A stretch of DNA of 64,000 nt from Acinetobacter sp. Marseille-Q1618 (GTDB lineage: Bacteria; Pseudomonadota; Gammaproteobacteria; Pseudomonadales; Moraxellaceae): NCBI RefSeq assembly GCF_902809855.1, contig NZ_CADDWJ010000001.1, forward strand, positions 1,364,001 through 1,428,000. The letters run 5' to 3'. The notes under the pieces were generated by a model. That model made no database searches. It worked only from the letters and a program-made list of their open reading frames with translations, and was not told the origin of the DNA. Of the stretch, positions 26,179-34,853 are shown one piece after another. A program made the position numbers and the translations under genes. Positions within the stretch are counted from its first letter, which is position 1, and every line of letters starts with the position of its first letter.

Positions 26179-26564
26179 GTATATTGTACTATTTCAGCAT
26201 CTTGGAATGATTTAACACCAGATACACCCACTGCACCTACCAACTGCCCTTCATAGATAATCGGTTGACCGCCTTCTAACATCCCGGAAAAAGATGCCAT
26301 CGTTAAAAAACCCATTTGACCATTTTTAATCAGATCTTCAAATAGTTTGGAGGGCTTTTGACTGATCGCAGAACATTTTGCTTTTTCTAAAGCTAAGTTT
26401 GCCGTCATCGGTGAAGCACCATCCATTCGCTTCATGGTGAGTAAACTGCCAGTTTCATCCACGATACAAATACTGACATTAAAGTCATGCTCTACTGCAT
26501 ATTGATGGGCGTGATCAAGTAAAAACTCTGCATCAGACAATGTTAAATAATGTTTGGTTTTCAT
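26166..26564 (-). CDS. GlcG/HbpS-type heme-binding-fold protein, C-terminus altered by MITE
   Basis: This 132-residue protein belongs to the GlcG/HbpS (DUF336) family: LTLSDAEFLLDHAHQYAVE, SICIVDETGSLLTMKRMDGA, EKAKCSAISQKPS and GQLVGAVGVSGVKSFQDAEI. Some members bind heme; others have no known role. The last residues VVF and the stop codon come from MITE copy 2. Removing the MITE and one target duplication restores a longer ending, ...QYTIEKFITHCIFLNSN, before a TGA. The core fold is complete, so the protein may still work. Confidence 0.82.
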   Translation of the reverse strand: MKTKHYLTLSDAEFLLDHAHQYAVEHDFNVSICIVDETGSLLTMKRMDGASPMTANLALEKAKCSAISQKPSKLFEDLIKNGQMGFLTMASFSGMLEGGQPIIYEGQLVGAVGVSGVKSFQDAEIVQYTVVF

Positions 26565-26587
26565 CCATTAAATACTTCGATCAGAAA

Positions 26588-26616
26588 CACCCTCTCCTGA
26601 TAGGAGAGGGTTAGAG
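26588..26616. repeat. REP-like hairpin upstream of the GlcG-like gene
   Basis: ACCCTCTCCT (26589-26598) and AGGAGAGGGT (26602-26611) form a perfect 10-bp stem with a 3-nt loop, followed by TAGAGAG. The unit is related to the CTCTCCTAACCCTCTC element after ahcY. It lies between hemL and the GlcG-like gene and may end the hemL transcript or be a dispersed repeat. Confidence 0.6.
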
Positions 26617-26665
26617 AGATTGAATTAGCTTAGAAGTGATTTTTTAGAATAAACGAATGCTTCAA

Positions 26666-27961
26666 TTATCCTTTCATTTCCGCAAAAACTTCTTTTGCCA
26701 TTTCAATGGTAAATTGAATATCTTCATCACTATGTGCCGCAGAAATAAAGCCTGCTTCAAATGCTGACGGTGCAAGGTTTACACCACGTTGCAGCATACC
26801 GTGGAAGAATTTACGGAACGCCTCAATATCACATTTTAAGATATGATCAAAACTGGTAATCTCAGTTTGGTCTGTGAAATAAATGCCAAACAATCCACCT
26901 GCTTGTTGCGTAAAGAATGGAATACCAGCTTCATCTGCTGCTGCTTTTAGACCTTTTAATAAGCCATCTAGTTTTGCAGATAAATCTGTATAGAAGTTTG
27001 GCTGACGTAAGGTTTCAAACATTTTGATCCCTGCACGCATTGCCAGTGGGTTACCAGACAAAGTCCCTGCTTGATAAACACCGCCTAACGGTGCAATGCA
27101 CTCCATGATTTCACGCTTACCACCAAAAGCGCCGACAGGCAGCCCAGCACCAATGATTTTACCTAAAGTGGTTAAATCTGGTTTTACATTGTAATACGCT
27201 TGCGCACCACCCAGTGCTACACGGAAACCTGTCATCACTTCATCAATGATAAATACAGATTTATATTGATCACATTGCTCACGAATGGTTTCTAAGAAAC
27301 CTTTGACTGGCTTAACAAGATTCATATTACCGGCAACAGGTTCAACGATCACGCCTGCAATTTCATTGCCAAATTTAGCAAAACATGCTTTTACTGCTTC
27401 AATATCGTTATAGGGTAAAGTAACGGTGTGCTTTGCAAAATCCGCAGGAACGCCTTTAGATGTTGGCTCTCCCATGGTCAACATGCCTGAACCTGCCTTG
27501 ACCAAAAGCGAATCTGAGTGACCGTGATAGCAGCCTTCAAATTTTACAATCATGTCACGACCTGTGTAACCACGTGCTAGACGAATCGCTGTCATGGTTG
27601 CTTCAGTTCCTGAGTTGGTCATACGCACCAACTCAATCGAAGGCATAATTTCACAGATAATATCCGCTAATGTTGTTTCATGGACAGTTGGCGCACCAAA
27701 ACTTAAACCGTCCACGGCAGCCTCTTGCACTGCTTTGATAATCTCAGGGTGAGCATGACCTAAGATCATTGGCCCCCATGAGCCGACATAATCGACATAA
27801 CGCTTACCATCAACGTCATATAAATAAGCACCTTTGGCTTTTTCAATAAATACAGGCGTACCACCAACACCATTAAAGGCACGCACAGGAGAATTCACGC
27901 CACCTGGAATATGTTTACTGGCTTGTTTAAATAATTGTTCTTGCTTGGCAGATAAAGTCAT
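26666..27961 (-). CDS. hemL: Glutamate-1-semialdehyde 2,1-aminomutase
   Basis: HemL converts glutamate-1-semialdehyde to 5-aminolevulinate with PLP, the last step of the C5 route to heme. The 431-residue length is typical. Visible motifs are [30 protein letters not shown], the [11 protein letters not shown] cofactor segment and [18 protein letters not shown], in which the Lys is the PLP lysine. It ends in the family's usual [11 protein letters not shown] region. ATG 27961 is kept. thiE lies 42 bp upstream on the same strand, so the pair is probably co-transcribed. Confidence 0.96.
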   Translation of the reverse strand: MTLSAKQEQLFKQASKHIPGGVNSPVRAFNGVGGTPVFIEKAKGAYLYDVDGKRYVDYVGSWGPMILGHAHPEIIKAVQEAAVDGLSFGAPTVHETTLADIICEIMPSIELVRMTNSGTEATMTAIRLARGYTGRDMIVKFEGCYHGHSDSLLVKAGSGMLTMGEPTSKGVPADFAKHTVTLPYNDIEAVKACFAKFGNEIAGVIVEPVAGNMNLVKPVKGFLETIREQCDQYKSVFIIDEVMTGFRVALGGAQAYYNVKPDLTTLGKIIGAGLPVGAFGGKREIMECIAPLGGVYQAGTLSGNPLAMRAGIKMFETLRQPNFYTDLSAKLDGLLKGLKAAADEAGIPFFTQQAGGLFGIYFTDQTEITSFDHILKCDIEAFRKFFHGMLQRGVNLAPSAFEAGFISAAHSDEDIQFTIEMAKEVFAEMKG

Positions 27962-28003
27962 GAAAAATGCTCAACTTAAAAATATAAAGACATTTAAAAA
28001 AGC

Positions 28004-28624
28004 TTATGCTTTTGATGCAAATAAATCAGCCCATTCATGGGTGCGTACAGAAACGCCTGATAGAGATCGTCCTAATATATCACTAATTACCGCACAAAGG
28101 TCGGCCCCTGCTTCGATCACAACATCTGAATTTTCAACAGTTAAACCACCTATTGCACAGATCGGTACATTCAATGTCGCCTTGGCTTGTTTCAATGTTT
28201 CAATTCCAATATTACCGGCTTCAGGTTTAGTATCGGTCGCATAAATTGCACCAAACGCCACGTAATTTGCCCCATCAGCAATGGCTTGCTGTGCAAGCTC
28301 AATCGAGTTATTGCAACTACGACCAATTAAGACATTTTTAGGTAAACGTTCAACGGCTTCTATAATCGAGCCATCTCCTTGTCCAAGATGCACGCCAACA
28401 CCATATTTTATAGCAGCGTCTAAATCATCATTAATCACAAAAGGCACTTTATATTGTGCACACATCGATTTCATGTATTCAATTTCATAAGCTTGATCTT
28501 CTTTTGCGACTTTTTTACGGCGATATTGCAAAACAGCAACTTCATAGGTTGCCATCGCACCTTCAAGCTTGGCCAATAAAAGTTCAATCGGATCATCATT
28601 GGTGATGAGGTATAAGCCACGCAT
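28004..28624 (-). CDS. thiE: Thiamine-phosphate synthase
   Basis: ThiE joins HMP-pyrophosphate and thiazole phosphate to make thiamine phosphate. The 206-residue TIM-barrel protein has MRGLYLITNDD, VAVLQYRRK, FVINDDLDAAIKYGVGVHLGQGDG, the pyrophosphate-binding LIGRSCNNS and YVAFGAIYATDTKP, and CAIGGLTVENS. AAGGA lies 6 nt before the ATG. No TPP riboswitch is seen upstream. It precedes hemL; the pairing looks like operon packing rather than a shared pathway. Confidence 0.94.
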   Translation of the reverse strand: MRGLYLITNDDPIELLLAKLEGAMATYEVAVLQYRRKKVAKEDQAYEIEYMKSMCAQYKVPFVINDDLDAAIKYGVGVHLGQGDGSIIEAVERLPKNVLIGRSCNNSIELAQQAIADGANYVAFGAIYATDTKPEAGNIGIETLKQAKATLNVPICAIGGLTVENSDVVIEAGADLCAVISDILGRSLSGVSVRTHEWADLFASKA

Positions 28625-28692
28625 CTAAAATTCCTTACAACATATTCTTTTTAATTATATCGTTATGTGTATGGAAAGTCTGAAACTGCAAC

Positions 28693-28728
28693 AAAAAAGC
28701 CCAAACAACGATTGTTTAGGCTTTTTTA
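28693..28728. terminator. Bidirectional terminator between ompW-type gene and thiE
   Basis: AAAAAAGCCCAAACAA and TTGTTTAGGCTTTTTT form a long stem with one mismatch and T runs on both strands. It follows the ompW-type stop codon (minus strand) and lies upstream of thiE. Confidence 0.75.
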
Positions 28729-28748
28729 TATTTATAGCATAACTAAAA

Positions 28749-29840
28749 TTAGAAACGATAACCTACACCAACATAAGTAATTAACGGATCTAAATCAACT
28801 TTAGTTTTGGCATGGATTAATTCCTTACCTGTATTTTGATCCGTTACGGTAATTGTCGCTGTATTATTAAAATTTGGCATATACGTTACGGATGCTGTTG
28901 TAAACCAACGATCAGTGACATCATATGAAAAGCCTGCTGTCACAACTGGTGCAAATGCATCATCAGTATCGACATCGACAATAGGATTTGCACTAGATGA
29001 ACCTGTATTTTGTAATGCTACACCTGCTTGATTATCAAGAACGTTTTGCACCATATGTCCAGCATTAATCAGGTCTTGATTAACACCATCATCAAGTTTT
29101 AATTTATTGAAATGTCCATAAACAATTCCACCACCCACAAATGGACGGAATTTATTTACCCCTGATTGACCAAAATAATATTTTGCAGTGAGTGCAGGTG
29201 TCCAAGCAGTTACCTCAGCAACTTTGCCATGTGCACCCAAATCTGTAATTAAAATATCTTTTGTAATATCTAATCCATTGATATTTGAAGGTAATGCTGC
29301 GGTGGAGTTGGCAATAGAGTGTGCGGAGGCAACGATTTGACCTTTACCTTGAATATCAACTTTAGGTGGAATACCACCAATCAATTCAATTGAAACATTA
29401 TCATTAGCAAAATAACTTAATGTCAAACCTAAGGTATCTACATCGTCAGCTTCTAAACCTGCCTGATTTGACCAGTTTGAAATACCGTAGACATCTGCAA
29501 ATGCACCATTGGTATATAAACTTGGAACAACAAACTCTGGGTCTTTTTCTGTACCTTTTTCAATTCGATCTACAGCTAACTTTGAAACGAAACTCTTATT
29601 TCTAATTTCCTCTAAATTATTGGCTGAAAGAAAATCCTTTCCTTTCAATGAACCGACACCATAATTTCCGCCTTCAGTAACAGCAGTGTTGATCTGTGTA
29701 GAGTTTGCCTTACCCTGAGGCATCACATGTAACCAACCTGCAGAAACTGCCCAACGTTTAAAATTATTGCTATCTGCATAAGCAAAACTTGTAGAAAGAA
29801 GCATTGCCACAGGCAATACTGTATTAACCAGTTTATTCAT
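28749..29840 (-). CDS. OmpW-family outer-membrane beta-barrel protein, enlarged
   Basis: The 363-residue product has a signal peptide (MNKLVNTVLPVAMLLSTSFAYA) and the OmpW pattern: an AVSAGWLHVMPQGKAN first strand, DTLGLTLSYFANDNVSIELIGGIPPKVDI, WTPALTAKYYF, RPFVGGGIVYGHF and the terminal DPLITYVGVGYRF ending in Phe. OmpW proteins form small eight-strand barrels, usually about 200-230 residues, that carry hydrophobic compounds. This one has about 140 extra residues in at least two loop insertions (about 50-105 and 230-300). The start is ATG 29840, with AGGGA 7 nt upstream. The substrate is unknown. Confidence 0.82.
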   Translation of the reverse strand: MNKLVNTVLPVAMLLSTSFAYADSNNFKRWAVSAGWLHVMPQGKANSTQINTAVTEGGNYGVGSLKGKDFLSANNLEEIRNKSFVSKLAVDRIEKGTEKDPEFVVPSLYTNGAFADVYGISNWSNQAGLEADDVDTLGLTLSYFANDNVSIELIGGIPPKVDIQGKGQIVASAHSIANSTAALPSNINGLDITKDILITDLGAHGKVAEVTAWTPALTAKYYFGQSGVNKFRPFVGGGIVYGHFNKLKLDDGVNQDLINAGHMVQNVLDNQAGVALQNTGSSSANPIVDVDTDDAFAPVVTAGFSYDVTDRWFTTASVTYMPNFNNTATITVTDQNTGKELIHAKTKVDLDPLITYVGVGYRF

Positions 29841-30206
29841 GATTTTTCCCTGTAAAAACATCTGATTATTTTTATGATTTCAGCGGATCCTTACCGAAAT
29901 CTCATTTAATTATTAGAATAATTACTCTACAAATCAACTAAAAAACAAAAATAAAAATAACATTTTAAAAAATTATTTTTTAATTTTTGGTATAAATTGC
30001 TAATTTTAAATCAAATTCATTAGAATTTAGGACTTTTAATTATAAAACCAAATGTCTATTTTTTATACTAAAAAATAAACTAATTCAGCTTTAACTTGCT
30101 TGTTTTTGAGAAAAATAAGAATCAAATTCAAGATTATTAACTTTTTAATCATTGATATTTTGCAGCAAAAAATGTCTATTTTTAGTAATTTTGTAAATAT
30201 CTCACA
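29841..30206. other. AT-rich promoter region upstream of the ompW-type gene
   Basis: This stretch of about 365 bp has dense A/T tracts and no ORF. It presumably contains the promoter of the minus-strand ompW-type gene. AAATGTCTATTTTT occurs twice (about 30050 and 30170), a small direct repeat that might be a protein-binding site. Nothing else stands out. Confidence 0.45.
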
Positions 30207-30238
30207 AAAAAATGCTGTGCATAAAACACAGCATTTTT
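30207..30238 (-). terminator. Terminator after the serine-asparagine lipoprotein gene
   Basis: AAAATGCTGTG (30209-30219) and CACAGCATTTT (30227-30237) form a perfect 11-bp stem with a 7-nt loop, with T's on the minus-strand side. Confidence 0.85.
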
Positions 30239-30266
30239 GTCGTTAAAATTGAAAAAATATTATCCA

Positions 30267-31172
30267 TTATTCATCTAAAATTTGAGTCCAAGTTTTCACT
30301 TCATCAAATAAGACTTTGCCATTTACAACAGCTTTATGTTGTGCTTTATCCGCATTAATCGCAGTAATCGTTACCACATTTGTAGTTTTGTTAAGATCAT
30401 AAATCGTCATAGTACCAGCATAAAATGATCCAACAACTTCTTCCTCTGAATTTATCTTTAAGTAGAACGGTGTATTATCATTACTAAAGGCAACTTTAAA
30501 ATCACCATGTTCCCCACCTTTCGACTCTAATTTTCCATTGAGTTGAATTTTAGCATTATTTGCATCTTGCTTTTTCAAAATCAGTTTGTAATTAGACAAC
30601 GTATAATTAACATCTATGAGTTTTTTGTTTGCATTTAACTCTTTTGCTGCAATCAAAAGCTGGTTGGTGAAAATGGATTCATCAGAATCATTAAATTCTA
30701 ACAATCCGCTTACAACGTGTTGGCGACCATCAGGAAATTTGATGGTAAAATTTTTAAAATCATACCCTTTACTAATATCAACACTACCAGAAACGGTACC
30801 GCCCTCATCAGAAGCAAAAATACCTGCACAATTGTTAAAGGTAATCGTTGTTTTAGTAACTTGATATGCCCCAGATGTACATTTAGCTGACTCTAACGTT
30901 TCATCCATTCCATTGACTAAGGTATCGACCATACCATCTAAGAGAGCTTCACGCATTACAATTCCACTAACAGTATTGACCAATGCTTTCGACTCTAAAA
31001 CATTTGAGTTTGAGTTTGAGTTTGAGTTTGAGTTTGAGTTTGAGTTTGAGTTTGAGTTTGAGTTTGAGTTTGAGTTTGAGTTTGAGTTTGAGTTTGAGGA
31101 GTCTGAATCATCACTTCCTCCGCATGCAACCAACAAGGCACTGGTCATTAATATGAGTAATTTAGCTTTCAT
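30267..31172 (-). CDS. Lipoprotein with a (Ser-Asn)n repeat linker
   Basis: This 301-residue protein has a lipoprotein signal peptide (MKAKLLILMTSALLVAC, lipobox LVAC). A GGSDDSDSS stretch follows, then about 16 Ser-Asn dipeptides (about residues 26-58), and then a globular beta-rich domain with two cysteines (SAKCTSG and FNNCAGIF). The repeat is encoded by a near-perfect hexanucleotide tract. I infer a flexible tether holding the domain away from the membrane anchor. GGGGA precedes the ATG at good spacing. The domain resembles no family I can name. Confidence 0.78.
   Translation of the reverse strand: MKAKLLILMTSALLVACGGSDDSDSSNSNSNSNSNSNSNSNSNSNSNSNSNSNSNSNVLESKALVNTVSGIVMREALLDGMVDTLVNGMDETLESAKCTSGAYQVTKTTITFNNCAGIFASDEGGTVSGSVDISKGYDFKNFTIKFPDGRQHVVSGLLEFNDSDESIFTNQLLIAAKELNANKKLIDVNYTLSNYKLILKKQDANNAKIQLNGKLESKGGEHGDFKVAFSNDNTPFYLKINSEEEVVGSFYAGTMTIYDLNKTTNVVTITAINADKAQHKAVVNGKVLFDEVKTWTQILDE
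31003..31098 (-). repeat. Hexanucleotide microsatellite, 16 copies of TTTGAG
   Basis: Sixteen perfect tandem copies of TTTGAG run from 31003 to 31098 (on the coding strand TCAAAC, read as Ser-Asn). With a unit of six bases, copy-number slippage would change linker length by two residues per unit without breaking the frame. The complementary strand gives an open Glu-Phe repeat reading, which is an artefact of the repeat. Confidence 0.97.
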
Positions 31173-31377
31173 TGATATTCCCCTTTCACTTCAGCAATAT
31201 CAATAATCTTGTAGCCATTCTTTACTAAAATCTATTCCTCAAATGAGATATAGATTTATTGATTAAATTATTTAAAAATTAATATTTTATGCAAACAATG
31301 AATAAGATATTTTTGAATAGAGATCAATGCTATACTCTCTACAAATACATCTGACTTACAATAAAAATAGTTAACAA

Positions 31378-32405
31378 ATGCCAACCCTCTATACCCATGA
31401 TCGAAATATACGCCTTAAAAAATACCTGTCTAAAATTTATCGCGAGGCATTTTTATTTGGATTTTTAGGCTTATTAATTTTAATTTTTACTGGATCTTTT
31501 TTATATCTATATTTGGATATTTAGGCTTATATTATACTTACAAATCCTTTAAATCACATGATAAAAAAAGCATTGGAACATTAAATTCAATAAAATATAA
31601 AAAACTTAAAAATAGTTTTTTATTTAGATTAAAACTTTTTATCATTCCTATCTTACCTATTATTTTATTTACCTATTTAGACTACTTTAATGTATTTAAA
31701 TTTTTATTTATTGGCTACATTGCTATAATTATTTATACAATCTTTTATTATTTACCTATTTTATTATGCCATTTAATTATTCTAAAAATAAAATTATCAT
31801 TTAAAACTGTGCAAGCATCCATAGAATCTATTGAAAACACATTAGAATACACCCAGCAGCCGATAGAAGAAAAACCACAACCTCTCCCAACACCTCGAGT
31901 ACAAAAGAAAAGAATACCTGCAGCAAAACAATCTACAAAATTTGCGTTTAATCCACAAGACTCTTTATTGAAAAAAATGTTTGAACTCAAACAATATTTC
32001 CAATCTGAGCTAGGTTTAAGACATAGAAGACAACTCAATGAATTACATCAAATTTTTCAAGATATAGATACTAAAATTACAGCTTCATACATATTAATCA
32101 CACAGCGTAATCAGCTTAAACAAGCACAAAAAATATGTTTAGAACATGTTTTAAAATCAATTACATTCTTCTTGAATTTTTCAAAAGGACAACGTTTACG
32201 TTTTAATCAGGATTTAAATAGTGTACCTGATCTTTGGTTTACTAAAGAATTAAACCAAGCTATAGCATGTTTATTAAAAGAAATTGAACCTCTGTATACA
32301 CATGATTTACAATCTCTACTTGATCATCAAAATTTTTTACAGCACAGTTTAAAGTATGAAAATGATTTTAAAATAGAAAGTAGTCTATACAAATTAAACA
32401 TGTAA
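31378..32405 (+). pseudogene. Multi-pass membrane protein gene with a single-base frameshift
   Basis: ATG 31378 opens MPTLYTHDRNIRLKKYLSKI and a first membrane helix, then stops at TAG after 48 codons. A second frame, open from 31434, continues the same helix (SIFGYLGLYYTYKSF). It adds membrane segments (LFIIPILPIILF, FLFIGYIAIIIYTIFYYLPILLC) and ends with a soluble domain (about 31809-32405: NTLEYTQQPIEEKPQ through SSLYKLNM). Adding one T to the T6 run at 31497-31502 fuses them into about 342 residues. The soluble part alone could start at GTG 31809. I cannot assign a family. The break is a real lesion or an assembly error. Confidence 0.65.
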
Positions 32406-32502
32406 TAAATTTCCTATAATTCATACAAAATAGGCAATACAAAGCTTTTATTACATGTTTACTTAAAGTGTATTACTTAAAAGCTAAAAAGTTATAATAA
32501 AA

Positions 32503-32528
32503 AAGCCACTCTAAAGTGGCTTAATTAT
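32503..32528 (-). terminator. Terminator after the desaturase operon
   Basis: AAGCCACT (32503-32510) and AGTGGCTT (32515-32522) form an 8-bp stem with a 4-nt loop. On the minus strand it is followed by six T's, 9-15 bp past the desaturase stop. Confidence 0.82.
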
Positions 32529-32536
32529 ATTTAAAA

Positions 32537-33631
32537 TTATTTTTTAAATGGAAAAGCATATTTTACAATACGTCCAAGCACTTGACCATACTGTTTAAAT
32601 AAACTGGCATTGTTATAATTTAAACCATATTTTTCACATACTGCCTGTACTTTTGGTGCCATTTTACGATAGCGACGTGCAGGAATTTCTGGATATAAAT
32701 GATGTTCAATCTGATGACTTAAATGCCCTGTCAAAATATGAAATGCTTCTGAACCTGTTAAATTCGAAGAACCACGAATCTGGCGCATATACCAATGTCC
32801 GCGACTTTCATTTTGGAGTACAGTTTTTGGAAAAACCTCAACATCTTTGGTGAAATGTCCACAAAAAATGATGCTAAATGTCCAAACATTGCGGATACCA
32901 TTTGCCACTAAATTCCCAGTAAATACAGGTAAAGCAGCAGGCCCAGCGATCAATGGAAAGAAAAAATAGTCTTTAAAAAACTGTTTACCAATTTTTTTCT
33001 GTGTTGGTTTCCATTCTTCTTTAAACTGTGCCCAAGTTTTGCGTTTATAAATCAACCTACCAATTTCAAGATTTTGAATTGCTACACCCCATTGGAACAA
33101 CAAACAAAATGGAACACTGTATAAAGGCTGAAATAAATAACCTGGCTTCCAACGCTGCTCAGGGAAAAGACGCAACAAACCATAACCAATATCATCATCC
33201 ATACCTTTGATATTGGTATATGTGTGGTGTTTATAGTTATGGGTTTGTCGCCAGTTATCAGATGTTCCGACGATATCCCATTCATAACTTGAGCCATTAA
33301 ATTTAGGGTCATTCATCCAATCATACTGACCATGCATCACGTTATGACCAAGCTCCATATTTTCCATAATTTTTGCAAAGCTCAACAACCCTGTACCTAA
33401 CAACCATGCAGGAGGAAACCAACCTGCAAATAAACATGCTCGCCCTAATATGCTGCTATAACGGATAGCGGCATAAACTTTTTTGATGTATTTGGCATCT
33501 TTTTCACCCAAATCATCCAGAACTTCTTGTTTAATCGCATCAAGCTCACGTGCAAGTTCATCTAACTCAGACTGCGTTAACTCACGATTTTTAGCATTTT
33601 TAAAGTATTCAATTTTCACTGGCATATTCAT
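32537..33631 (-). CDS. Membrane acyl desaturase (DesB/acyl-CoA desaturase type)
   Basis: This integral-membrane di-iron enzyme introduces a double bond into acyl chains. The 364-residue protein has the three histidine boxes HNVMHGQ, HNYKHH and HQIEHH and hydrophobic pairs between them (SILGRACLFAGWFPPAWLLG, FPLIAGPAALPVF). Its gene lies 14 bp downstream of a ferredoxin reductase gene and opposite a DesT/FabR-like repressor. This matches the desT-desCB arrangement of Pseudomonas, where the pair desaturates exogenous acyl-CoA at the delta-9 position. I infer the same role here. Confidence 0.88.
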   Translation of the reverse strand: MNMPVKIEYFKNAKNRELTQSELDELARELDAIKQEVLDDLGEKDAKYIKKVYAAIRYSSILGRACLFAGWFPPAWLLGTGLLSFAKIMENMELGHNVMHGQYDWMNDPKFNGSSYEWDIVGTSDNWRQTHNYKHHTYTNIKGMDDDIGYGLLRLFPEQRWKPGYLFQPLYSVPFCLLFQWGVAIQNLEIGRLIYKRKTWAQFKEEWKPTQKKIGKQFFKDYFFFPLIAGPAALPVFTGNLVANGIRNVWTFSIIFCGHFTKDVEVFPKTVLQNESRGHWYMRQIRGSSNLTGSEAFHILTGHLSHQIEHHLYPEIPARRYRKMAPKVQAVCEKYGLNYNNASLFKQYGQVLGRIVKYAFPFKK

Positions 33632-33645
33632 GTTTTTATACTCGC

Positions 33646-34713
33646 TTAAATATCAATAATTAAATCGGTTTGCGCTGAATTCACACAGATTCGTAATGAA
33701 TTCCCTGGTTCGGTATTTTCTAAACCATTGACTAGGTTTTTGGTTGCACCTTGAACTTTATTACATGAACATTTATTGCAAATGCCCATACGGCAACCAT
33801 GTTGCGGTTGAATATTTTGTTGTTCTAAGCCCACCAAAATCGATTGCCCTTTTGGAATTGCAATGGTTTTATTGCTCTTGGTCAAAGTCACATTAATAAA
33901 ACCACTTTCATCAGAAATGATTGGCGTTAAACTAAATGCTTCACTTTTAAAGTTTTTAGCCGATGTAAAGAGTTGTTCAGCAGTATTTACAAAACCTGAA
34001 GGCCCACAAGCATAAACTGTACTGTTTGCTAAATCTTGAATGAGAGCAAGATGCTGTTGATTGAGTCGAGCATCGCATGGTGCTTCTTGAGTATGAAAAA
34101 TATGCACTTTAAAATTGGCATGTTTTTGCGCTAAACTTTCAAAATAATTTGCAAATGCTGCATCTGCATGCTGCTTTACCCAATACATTAAAGTGATCGC
34201 TTGAGTAGCGACTTGATTTGAATATTCAAGTGCTTTGATCAAACTATACATCGGCGTAATACCACTACCTGCTGCAAGCAAAATGAGTGCTGACTGCTCA
34301 GGTGTAACCGTCATATCACCATAAGGCTCGCCAAACTGTAGTACATCACCAACTTTTGCTGTATTACATAACCACTGACTCACCACACCTTGTGCAATTC
34401 GTTTTACAGTTAATAAAACATGATGTTGATCAAGTTGCGTCAAACTATAAGTACGTTCATAACGGCGACCAGCAATTTCGACAATAACAGGATGATGTTG
34501 CCCTGCTTTCCCCATTTGAAAATGACGATTAACTTTAATTTTTAAACTCACTGTATCAGTCGCAGCAAACTGAATTTCAATGATTTTTCCAAGTGGCTGA
34601 CTTACTGACCACAATGGGTTGATTTTTTGTAGCCAGAAATTTGCTGCATGTGCATCAAGCACTGACTCAGCAAGTAATTGCACAGGAGATTTTTGCTTTT
34701 CAATAGCGTGCAT
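33646..34713 (-). CDS. Ferredoxin/flavin oxidoreductase partner of the desaturase
   Basis: This 355-residue protein should pass electrons from NADPH to the desaturase. It has an FAD-binding part (RRYERTYSLTQLD), an NAD(P)-binding part (ILLAAGSGITPMYSLIKAL, STVYACGPSGF) and a C-terminal plant-type 2Fe-2S domain (HGCRMGICNKCSCNKV). This order matches DesC-like reductases. The start at ATG 34713 is preferred because GGTGAG sits 7 nt upstream. ATG 34731 and a start at 34755 within the inverted repeat are less likely. It is the first gene of the two-gene operon. Confidence 0.86.
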   Translation of the reverse strand: MHAIEKQKSPVQLLAESVLDAHAANFWLQKINPLWSVSQPLGKIIEIQFAATDTVSLKIKVNRHFQMGKAGQHHPVIVEIAGRRYERTYSLTQLDQHHVLLTVKRIAQGVVSQWLCNTAKVGDVLQFGEPYGDMTVTPEQSALILLAAGSGITPMYSLIKALEYSNQVATQAITLMYWVKQHADAAFANYFESLAQKHANFKVHIFHTQEAPCDARLNQQHLALIQDLANSTVYACGPSGFVNTAEQLFTSAKNFKSEAFSLTPIISDESGFINVTLTKSNKTIAIPKGQSILVGLEQQNIQPQHGCRMGICNKCSCNKVQGATKNLVNGLENTEPGNSLRICVNSAQTDLIIDI

Positions 34714-34753
34714 TTTTCGCTCACCATTCATGTGGTTTTTAATTATTATACAC

Positions 34754-34777
34754 ATGTATATATATTTGTATATACAT
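34754..34777. promoter_or_regulatory. Palindrome between desaturase operon and DesT/FabR-like gene (candidate operator)
   Basis: ATGTATATA (34754-34762) and TATATACAT (34769-34777) form a perfect 9-bp inverted repeat with a 6-bp spacer. It sits in the 140-bp gap between two divergent genes, where a TetR-type dimer that controls both would bind. It does not obviously match known FabR or DesT boxes, and the AT-rich context allows chance palindromes. Confidence 0.5.
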
Positions 34778-34853
34778 ATGTATTGTATCTATTCATTTCA
34801 CTTCTGTAGCTGCATCGGTATAATAGAAATGTATTTTTATTTCTTTGATATTT

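Noticed and set aside
28004-28748. TPP riboswitch upstream of thiE
   Set aside because: The short leader before thiE has only a ribosome-binding site and a bidirectional terminator. No THI-box pattern is visible.
31003-31098. Possible CRISPR-like array
   Set aside because: The unit is 6 bp with no spacers, and it sits in a coding frame. It is a microsatellite.
30913-31206. Plus-strand frame with a Glu-Phe repeat
   Set aside because: It is the complement of the hexanucleotide tract in the lipoprotein gene and has no other support as a protein.
31809-32405. Independent 198-residue gene starting at GTG 31809
   Set aside because: The same frame is open upstream through membrane segments and joins to an ATG at 31378 after a one-base correction, so the GTG is probably internal.
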